Below the pieces are notes generated by a model. The model saw nothing but the letters and a program-made list of their open reading frames with translations. It did no database searches and was not told where the DNA came from. A stretch of 64,000 bases of DNA from Aquarana catesbeiana. Its lineage: Eukaryota > Chordata > Amphibia > Anura > Ranidae. Position numbers and translations under genes: made by a program. This document shows positions 56,315 to 64,000 of the stretch, one piece after another; within the stretch, counting starts at the first letter, position 1; every line of letters starts with the position of its first letter. Location of the stretch: assembly GCF_042186555.1 (NCBI RefSeq), contig NC_133328.1, positions 331,737,039-331,801,038 on the forward strand. Direction: 5' to 3'.

Positions 56315-58235
56315 GGCTTCCAAGCTTACCCAGAGAAGGGTACCAGGTGTTGTGTTATGAGAGTAGAGGAGATATATGGGCTGTGTATTGGTAACTAGCA
56401 ACATAGGGAACAAAAAGGCCACCTTTTTTCTTTGCTGAAACAAAAATTTGGTAGAGAAGCATGATCTATACTTCTCCCAAACTAACTGAAGGAAGTTGAA
56501 TTGCAATAATTTCAAACTATGAGCTAAAATGCTAATGGGGAAAACACTTCATCAGGTATGGAATATTTGGGATTAGACTGCTATTTGGTTTCTGCTATCC
56601 TTCCAAACCATAATATCTGGTAGCATTTCTGTGACTATAATGTTAGTTTAGGTTGTTTCTGTCAATTTGAAATGTTTGCTGAGTACATGGTTTCGTAGTT
56701 AGGTGTTATTTAACCCCTTAATGACTTGGGGTAAAACACATGTTAATGGCTGAACACAATTTTGCAACTTAGACACATGTTAGTTAAACCTTACATATCA
56801 TTGCAACTACTTTGTGTATCCAGGAGGATTATACCTAATGTTTTTAGAACAAATCGGGCTTCCTTTTGGTGGCAAATGGTAATGGATAGCTCCCATTTTT
56901 TTTTTATTGTATTAATGGAAAACTGGCCCAAAATAGAAAAAAAATATTATTTTATTATTATTATTACCACCAAATAATGATCCAAAATAAATTCTTCTGC
57001 TCCTGATGATTGCAGCGATACCACATACATGCAAGTTATTTTGTTTTTACACACTTGTTTGTTTATATCTTTCTCTCCTGCAAGGTATCTTTCTCTCCTT
57101 TCAAAGTGAAAGAAAACACATGGAGGGGCTGCACAGTGACTGATTATTGTCATATCCAGAGGCCAATTAGGTGACTGGAAACGGATCCCAATCTGTGTAC
57201 AAGACCTCTCAGTGAGAGCCTAGTCTCTGTTCTGAGAGCGCACTGTGTGGTGTACTCCCAGCACAAAGACAGGTACCCAGATATGCGGCCTCACAGATAA
57301 AGTCCCACTTCCATGAGACCGCATACCTGTGTACTGTCAGTGGGAAGGGGTTAAATTGAAATAGTGAAACTGACTCAGGTGATCAGTTGATGTTTAGGTT
57401 TACTTTTAATTATTTTGCTTTAATTGTTAAGGTGAAGTACTCATAAATCTGGTTAACAGATTTGGTCAACTGGCCATTGAAATGAGAGGGTTTGTAACTT
57501 AGAGAGTAGTGTCATCTGCAAACACATAGATATTTTATTTATATTCTGCATCTTCAAAGCCCTTTATATCAGAACTATGTTGGATCACAATAGCAAGAGG
57601 TTTAAAGACTTACTTTAGTTTTTTTTTAGAACAAATCAATGGGTGATCAATGTACATTGCAAGGATTTTAACAAAGGTTATGGCAGATTGCTACCTGACT
57701 TGCTACCTGACTTTGCTTTGAAGAAATAACTGTTTACCTGACCATTGCCTGGTTTTGAATGGGAGGGTCAGATTCAATAAAACCACCTGGTGCACCCTCA
57801 GTGTTCTGGTGAGAAAAAGTTGACGTGTCTGCATCCCTTTTAGAAATAATTACCCTTAGGGAGTATCTCACCAAAAATTTAATTTCTGTTGCAGAGGATG
57901 GCCAAAATCTGACTTCTATCATAATGCAGACTTTTAGGAAAATCAGTCATCCAGTAACGCAATCAGGAAATTACATTTTTGAATAAACTCTGTACACTAA
58001 CTTTGTAAATAATGCCTCCAAGCTTACATATTGCTTTCATTTTTACAGAAAGTTGCAGGACCTCAGCACAAAATGGAAAGGTTATTTTCAATAACATTAA
58101 ATTACAATATAGCTTGTGTAGCAATTGTATATGCCATACTTGTTATTTGCTATATTTTTATTCCACAAAAGTGGAGTTACCCTTTATGGGCAAGGGCAAA
58201 GAGGATAGGGGATATTGGGCATCTCTAGTGAATGC
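56315..58235. other. Sequence without recognised gene
   Basis: No gene seen. A short ATT microrepeat lies near 56948-56966. Confidence 0.45.
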
Positions 58236-58243
58236 CTCTAGAA

Positions 58244-58428
58244 CAGTGGTTCTCAACTCCTGTCCTTGGGACCCACTAACAGGCCAGGTTTGCAAGATAA
58301 CTGATATAAATCACAGGTGATATAATTTGCTGCTCAGTGATTGCAGTATTCTAGTCTGCATCTCCCCAAGGCAATACTTAAATTCTGGCCTGTTAGTGGG
58401 TTCTGAGGATCGGAGTTGAGAACCACTG
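58244..58428. mobile_element. hAT MITE, 185 bp, with perfect 8-bp TSD
   Basis: Ends CAGTGGTTCTCAACTCC and, inverted, CAGTGGTTCTCAACTCCGA; target duplication CTCTAGAA on both sides (58236-58243 and 58429-58436). CAGTGGTTCTCAA is a typical hAT-type terminal sequence in vertebrates. The arms match well beyond the ends (ACCCACTAACAGGCC). No coding capacity. Confidence 0.9.
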
Positions 58429-58883
58429 CTCTAGAAATTGTAACGCTTACCTAATCTTGCATATTGAACAAAAGCTTTAGAACCTGTATACAGCACCTGT
58501 AATCATATGGCCATACAAGGGTATCAAATGCCTTTTGTATATTGAGTTATAATAATTGACTGGTGCTCATTTATAGCTTTATAAATGAGCTGGAGTAATT
58601 GCTGTACATTATCTAATGCTTTTCTATTAAGCATAAAGCCCACTTGGCCTTTGCCAATGAGCTCAGTAATGCCTCTTCTCAATCTACAAAAATAACCTTC
58701 TGCATTGAACACGCAGGGGTTTATATACTTAATGCAAATAGGTTATTTATTTAGCTAGATTATTCCCTCTTAGCTTAGTGAGTGTGGTGAAAATTCTTTC
58801 CCTTGCAAAGAAAAAAAAAAGTATTTTTGTTTGCTCATTATTAGATGACTGTAGTCAGCAAAGTTTAATCTCATATACTAAGC

Positions 58884-59176
58884 TAAGGCAGGCCATACAT
58901 GGTGCAAATTTCTTTCCTGCAACCATGGGTTGTAGGAAACAAATTCACACGTTCCCCCATCAACATAAACAGTGCTGACAGGGGAATCCATCCTGCCGAG
59001 AAATTGTCTGAAATTGGAGCAGACAGTGATTATCGCTAGTGGCTATGACAGCCACTAGCAATCATTGGAAGAGAATCAGGCAGGCTGGTTGCATCCAGGT
59101 TGGTCGATCAATCAACTTGGCAAATTCAGTCTGCCCATTAATGGTTTGAGATTTGAACCGTGTATGGTCGGCCTTA
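58884..59176. mobile_element. MITE with TAAGGCNGGCCATACA ends
   Basis: The left end TAAGGCAGGCCATACATGG and inverted right end TAAGGCCGACCATACACGG form a terminal repeat of about 29 bp; TA at each edge is consistent with a TA target duplication. The interior is non-coding with opposed CCACTAGCAAT segments. Confidence 0.65.
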
Positions 59177-60133
59177 GAACCAATTCCTCACAGAGTCAAC
59201 GTTCACTTGCAAAGTGAACAGTCTATTTGCCTTTAGTAAATTAACCCCATTGGGCCCAATTTATATGTCTTTATCAAGCAGCCTGCAAGCAAGCAATGGC
59301 TTTAATACAACAATAAACTTATGTTTAGCATTAGCAATAAAGTAATTGGTATAACTATTACCAAACAAACTGACTGCTCAAGAAGTAGCTACAGTGATAT
59401 TCCTATTGGAGAATTCAAAAGTCACATTTGTAGTTAGGTCTCTGCACTTTATTACTGAGCTGTTTACCAAAATGTCATAATAGTGACTAACTTCATCTCA
59501 CACCTGGGATACATATCATATTTTGCGCTAATAGACACAAATATAATATTTAAAGCTGTCAAAATGCCAATAAAATAAGTAAATATGTGGTGGCAATGAC
59601 GGTATTGCACTAGACACAAATATAATGAATGACTGGTAGCTGGACTAATATTAGGTTTAACTCATGACACTTTAATAAATCTGGGATGCTGTCAAAACTA
59701 GTGGGAATCACAGGACAATTGCTTGTGAAGGACAGAGAGGAAAGCACTTCTGTCTTTGTCCAAACTAAGGAAATTCACCCGCTTTATATCTTGATGACCA
59801 CTGTTGTAAGGGAAAATCAACATGTTGTGTTGTCACCAGTACAGGAAAGGATGTGAAATCTTGTGCCAGAGGCACTGTTTAAGAAGAGATTTCCTTGACT
59901 TAGGAGAGACTTCCTTTGGTTTCTACTCTATAAGAAGTAAAGGATAAACTTTTAAGTGGGACATAGATGGTCAAAGAAAAAGAAAACTGACAGGGTTTTT
60001 TTTATGTTCTCTATTCTTATAAAATGAAAAAAAAAGTTTGGGATTTAAATATAAATTTGGCTAAAGGATCATTATTCAATCCATATGCAAATAAATTATC
60101 ATAAACTAAGGCTAAGAGAAGATAGCTACTTAA
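59177..60133. other. Sequence without recognised gene
   Basis: Nothing assigned. A short AACGTTCACTTGCAAAGTGAACAGT hairpin at about 59200-59225, followed by TTAGTAAATTAACCCC, resembles MITE ends of the kind seen at 7166 and 51970. Confidence 0.4.
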
Positions 60134-60913
60134 TTATTTTCTGCCCGGTCGTCATTTGTCTATGAGTGTATAGTCATATTACAACCTCCCGGAACGTGCT
60201 ATGACACGATCTGTCCACTGGCCGATGTCAGATAACTGTACCGGGCTACTGCCAGTACCATATAATTGCTGTGACCAATCACAGCAGATCACATGACTCT
60301 TGTAAACAATGGATAGTTTCTATACATGCCATATGTACCATGTGATTAGCTGTGGCCAATCACAGATAATCACACCAAGAAACGAATGATTCAATTTCAT
60401 TTACTAAAAATTGTGGCTGATTATAGTAAAATTCACTGATATAAGCAATCATAATATGTAAAAAAATTCTGATGTCTTCCCCAGAGTAGTAGTACAATGT
60501 TACTATGGTAACACTGTATTACTCTGGTCACAGTGTGTTAAAAAATCATAAAAATAGAAAACAAATTAATAAAAAAGAAAAGTAATTGAGAACATTTTTT
60601 TTACATACTGTCAACAGTCAATTTCTCTGGTCACCACCACACCAGTTACATGATGACAATGTACTGCACTGGGGCACTGCTGACAGTATGTAAAAAAAAA
60701 TGTGCAAAAAAACAAAAATGTTTTAAATTTCTTCATTTTCCAACAAATTGTGACAAAAAAGTACAACTTCAAAAAACTCACCATGCCTCTTATTAAATAC
60801 ATTTGACTGTCTACTTTCCAAAAAGGGGTAATTTTGGGGATATTTGTACTGTCCTGGCATTTTCAGGCCTCAAGAAATGAGCTAGGTCAATCAGTACTTC
60901 AGGTTCGATGAAT

Positions 60914-60968
<55 letters not shown>

Positions 60969-61305
60969 ATATTTTGTGTACTACTTTTCTACAGACTAGC
61001 AAAATAGCAAAACACAGTTTGGCCTAAATGTATGAAGAAAGATTACTGATTTGCAAAATTGTATAACAGAAATGATGAAAAACAAATTTTTAAACAACAT
61101 TTTCAGTCTTATTTTGTTTATTTAGCAACAAATAAAAAAAAAACTCAGTGGTGATTAAATACCTCCAAAAAAAGCTCTATTTGTGTTAAAAAAATGATTT
61201 AAAAAAATCCATATGTGTACAGTGTTGCATAACTGCGCAATTGTCATTCAAAGTGCAACAGTGCTGAAAGCTGAAAATTGGAAGGGGGTAAAAGTACTGA
61301 AGTAG
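60134..61305. mobile_element. TTAA-flanked repeat, copy 4 (diverged)
   Basis: TTAA at 60130-60133 and 61306-61309. The right part keeps AGCTCTATTTGTGTTAAAAAAATG, AACTGCGCAATTGTCATTCAAAGTG and TACTGAAGTAG, and a TTTGGCCTAAATGTATGAAGA landmark, all diverged from copies 1-3. It contains a TA microsatellite. Probably an older subfamily. Confidence 0.55.
60917..60966 (+). repeat. (TA)n microsatellite
   Basis: About 24 uninterrupted TA dinucleotides inside the TTAA-flanked repeat. Confidence 0.95.
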
Positions 61306-61403
61306 TTAAACAACTGGTTCTGGAACATAGTGGTTTATTGCTGTTGGTGTCATTTTGTTATAGGTCTTTTATTTTTGTGTGTGTATAGTTTTTTCATCTA
61401 TGC

Positions 61404-61551
61404 CAGGGGTCTCCAAATTATGGCCATCCAGTTGTTCAGGAACTATAATTCCCATCATGCCTAGTCATGTCTGTGAATATCAGAGTTTTACAATGCCTCA
61501 TGGGACGTGTAGTTCTGCAACAGCTGGAGGGCCGTAGTTTGGAGATCCCTG
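61404..61551. mobile_element. hAT MITE, 148 bp
   Basis: Ends CAGGGGTCTCCAAA and, inverted, CAGGGATCTCCAAA. Flanks ATCTATGC and GTCTAGGC agree at six of eight positions, a worn 8-bp duplication. The interior contains opposed CATGGGA/TCCCATG and GCATTG-type segments. Non-coding. Confidence 0.75.
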
Positions 61552-61559
61552 GTCTAGGC

Positions 61560-61872
61560 ATTACCCACATTTATCCCTAATTTTTTTTCATTTCCACTGT
61601 AGAGCATGTTCCAGTTATATTTTATTTCTTTAACTTTTTCCTATAGCAAGACAGGTCTTTTTTATCACTCCCTATGACACCATCCCCAATAGTCAGAATT
61701 TCAGTGCAGCCAAGGCTTGTTATCCTAAACAGGGAGCAGTTATTCTGTTATATTTAAACTTAAAACAGATAAAACTTGGGGTAATGTGTCCGTAGTGGAC
61801 AGATGTACTAAATATGTATTTTTGAACCTTGCACACACTTTCATTGTCAGTACAGAACTCGTTTACTGCTAC
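61560..61872. other. Unassigned spacer
   Basis: No gene seen between the MITE and the fourth fold-back element. Confidence 0.4.
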
Positions 61873-63001
61873 TAGGGATGAGCCGAACACCCCCCTGTTC
61901 GGTTCGCACCAGAACATGCGAACAGGAAAAAAGTTCGTTCGAACATGCGAACACCGTTAAAGTCTATGGGACACGAACATGAATAATCAAAAGTGCTAAT
62001 TTTAAAGGCTTATATGAAAGTTATTGTCATAAAAAGTGTTTGGGGACCTGGGTCCTGCCCCAGGGGACATGGATCAATGCAAAAAAAAGTTTTAAAAACG
62101 GCCGTTTTTTCAGGAGCAGTGATTTTAATAATGCTTAAAGTCAAACAATAAAAGTGTAATATCCCTTTAAATTTCATAGCTGGGGGGTGTCTATAGTATG
62201 CCTGTAAAGGCGCGCATGTTTCCTGTGTTTAGAACAGTCTGACAGCAAAATGACATTTTGAAGGAAAAAACTCATTTAAAACTACTCGCGGCTATTGCAT
62301 TGCCGACAATACACATAGAAGTTCATTGATAAAAACGGCATGGGAATTCCCCAAAGGGGAACCCCGAACCAAAATTAAAAAAAAAAATGACGTGGGAGTC
62401 CTCCTAAATTCCATACCAGGCCCTTCAGGTCTGGTATGGATATTAAGGGGAACCCCGGCCAAAATTAAAAAAAAAAAATGACGTGGGGTTCCCCCTAAAT
62501 TCCATACCAGACCCTTCAGGTCTGGTATGGATTTTAAGGGGAACCCCGCGCCAAAAAAAAAAAAAAAAACGGCGTGGGGTCCCCCCAAAAATCCATACCA
62601 GACCCTTATCCGAGCACGCAACCTGGCAGGCCGCAGGAAAAGAGGGGGGGACGAGAGTGCGGCTCCCCCTCCCTCCTGAACTGTACCAGGCCACATGCCC
62701 TCAACATTGGGAGGGTGCTTTGGGGTAGCCCCCCAAAACACCTTGTCCCCATGTTGATGAGGACAAGGTCCTCATCCCCACAACCCTGGCCGGTGGTTGT
62801 GGGGGTCTGCGGGCGGGGGGGCTTATCGGAATCTGGAAGCCCCCTTTAACAAGGTGACCCCCAGATCCCGCCCCCCCCTGTGTGAAATGGTAAGGGGGTA
62901 CATAAGTACCCCTACCATTTCACGAAGAAAGTGTCAAAAATGTTAAAAATGACAAGAGACAGTTTTTGACAATTCCTTTATTTAAATGCTTCTTCTTTCT
63001 T

Positions 63002-63217
63002 CTATCTTCCTTCATCTTCTGGTTCTTCTGGCTCTTCTAGTTCTTCCTCCGGCGTTCTCGTCCAGCATCTCCTCCGCGGCGTCTTCTGTCTTCTTCTCCT
63101 CGGGCCGCTCCGCACCCATGGCATGGGGGGGAGGCTCCCGCTCTTCTCTTCTTCTTTTCTTCTCTTCTTCTCTTCTTCATTTTCTTCTCCGGGCCACTCC
63201 GCAATCCATGCTGGCAT
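63002..63217 (-). CDS. Mini-ORF of fold-back element, copy 4 left arm
   Basis: Minus strand, 71 residues, starting MPAWIAEWPGEE. A lysine/glutamate-rich stretch follows, then a second MPWVRSGPRRRR block from an internal duplication and an acidic TPEEELEEPEEPED end. A TATA-like box (complement of CTTAAATA, 63263-63270) lies 53 bases before the ATG, and AATAAA follows at 62982-62977. No known domain. Longer than its right-arm counterpart because the frame differs after the duplication. Confidence 0.3.
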   Translation of the reverse strand: MPAWIAEWPGEENEEEKKRRKEEEKSGSLPPMPWVRSGPRRRRQKTPRRRCWTRTPEEELEEPEEPEDEGR

Positions 63218-63353
63218 GGAGGGAGGCTCCCGCTGTGTGACGGCGCTCCTCGTCTGACAGTTCTTAAATAACGGGGGGGGCGGGGCCACCCGGTGACCCC
63301 ACCCCCCTCTGACGCACGGTGACTTGACGGGACTTCCCTGTGGCATTCCCCCG

Positions 63354-63361
63354 TGACGTCA
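63354..63361 (+). promoter_or_regulatory. CRE-type palindrome TGACGTCA at element centre
   Basis: TGACGTCA is the full consensus for CREB/ATF factors and lies between the two divergent mini-genes, at the edge of the central spacer. Copy 1 has only a half site (AACGTCAC near 12888). Confidence 0.5.
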
Positions 63362-63483
63362 CAGGGAAGTCCCGTCAAGTCACCGTGCGTCAGAGGGGGG
63401 CGGGGTCACCGGGTGGCCCCGCCCCCCCGTTATTTAAGAACTGTCAGACGAGGAGCGCCGTCACACAGCGGGAGCCTCCCTCC

Positions 63484-63621
63484 ATGCCAGCATGGATTGC
63501 GGAGCAGCCCGGAGAAGAAAAGAAGAAAAGAAGAAGAGAAGAAGAGAAGAAAAGAAGAAGAGAAGAGCGGGAGCCTCCCCCCATGCCATGGGTGCGGAGC
63601 GGCCCGAGGAGAAGAAGATAG
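63484..63621 (+). CDS. Mini-ORF of fold-back element, copy 4 right arm
   Basis: 45 residues, starting MPAWIAEQPGEEKKKRRREE and ending MPWVRSGPRRRR. A TATA-like TATTTAAG (63431-63438) lies 53 bases before the ATG, and AATAAA is at 63725-63730. The MPWVRSGPRRRR end repeats the N-terminal motif of the copy 1 and copy 2 frames, showing a tandem duplication of the start region. Composition is almost entirely charged residues. Coding status is unproven. Confidence 0.3.
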   Translation: MPAWIAEQPGEEKKKRRREEEKKRRREEREPPPMPWVRSGPRRRR

Positions 63622-64000
63622 AAGACGCCGCGGAGGAGATGCTGGACGAGAACGCCGGAGGAAGAACCAGAAGAGCCAGAAGAACCAGAAGATGAAGGAA
63701 GATAGAAGAAAGAAGAAGCATTTAAATAAAGGAATTGTCAAAAACTGTCTCTTGTCATTTTTAACATTTTTGACACTTTTTTCGTGAAATGGTAGGGGTA
63801 CTTATGTACCCCCTTACCATTTCACACAGGGGGGGGGCCGGGATCTGGGGGTCACCTTGTTAAAGGGGGCTTCCAGATTCCGATAAGCCCTCCACCCGCA
63901 GACCCCCACAACCACCGGCCAGGGTTGTGGGGATGAGGCCCTTGTCCTCATCAACATGGGGACAAGGTGTTTTGGGGGGCTACCCCAAAGCACCCTCCCA

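Larger units (their letters stand above)
61873..64000. mobile_element. hAT-like fold-back element, copy 4 (runs off the window)
   Basis: Starts TAGGGATGAGCCGAAC. The left arm is complete, the centre lies near 63351, and the right arm continues past the window end. The central core is a perfect 34-bp inverted repeat (63309-63342 and 63360-63393) around a 17-bp spacer. Both arms carry a mini-gene, each with an internal duplication of the start region that the other copies lack. The arms are closely matched, so this copy looks younger than copies 1-3. No transposase in the part that is visible. Confidence 0.8.

Noticed and set aside
55952..56515. 187-residue minus-strand frame near the right end of Harbinger
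   Set aside because: It crosses the element boundary at 56311 and the terminal repeat; no domain recognised.
62292..62741. 149-residue minus-strand frame in fold-back copy 4
   Set aside because: It is made of the 85-bp CCATACCAGACC units; similar frames in other copies are broken at different points and share no start.

Overview
The window is a piece of vertebrate nuclear genome, most likely from an anuran amphibian of the true-frog (ranid) type. The basis is its composition: AT-rich, no bacterial-style gene packing, spliced transposon genes with GT/AG introns, and many repeat families of a kind I associate with ranid genomes. The species assignment is inference. I see no host protein-coding gene. 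Almost everything that can be named is a mobile element or its debris, lying in featureless AT-rich intergenic or intronic DNA. Most open frames in the window are short and accidental.

Layout. 1.3-3.6 kb: a fold-back repeat with hammerhead-like motifs, interrupted by a TA-flanked MITE carrying a 21-bp minisatellite. 7.2-11.0 kb: several MITEs, a head-to-head palindromic Tc1/mariner remnant (8109-9021) and a V-SINE-like sequence. 11.6-14.2 kb, 23.4-26.0 kb, 33.8-34.9 kb and 61.9-64.0 kb: four copies of one large, palindromic, hAT-like element. 15.9-20.8 kb: a class I endogenous retrovirus-like element with two identical 371-bp LTRs, a tRNA-Arg primer site, a decayed pol and no recognisable env. 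35.4, 40.9, 47.4 and 60.1 kb: four copies of a TTAA-flanked repeat. 37.6-38.4 kb: two fold-back elements, one filled with an array of AGAATTCTGA units. 44.5-47.3 kb: a 15-bp-TSD insertion followed by a 2.3-kb palindrome, also with a 15-bp TSD. 49.1-56.3 kb: a 7.16-kb PIF/Harbinger transposon.

The Harbinger element is the most gene-rich unit. It has TAA target duplications, matching terminal repeats and three spliced genes: a HARBI1-like transposase (+), a Myb/SANT-like protein (-) and a MADF-domain protein (+). The last two are divergent from a shared short promoter region. All three carry or may carry damage: the transposase has lost the segment expected to hold the third catalytic residue, and the MADF gene has one early stop codon.

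The best candidate for something not well described is the hAT-like fold-back family. Its two arms are mirror images, and each arm near the centre carries a small outward-pointing transcription unit: a TATA-like box, an ATG exactly 53 bases downstream in all five complete copies, a short charged reading frame, and an AATAAA signal. A second candidate is a hammerhead-ribozyme-like core that recurs in unrelated repeats of the window.
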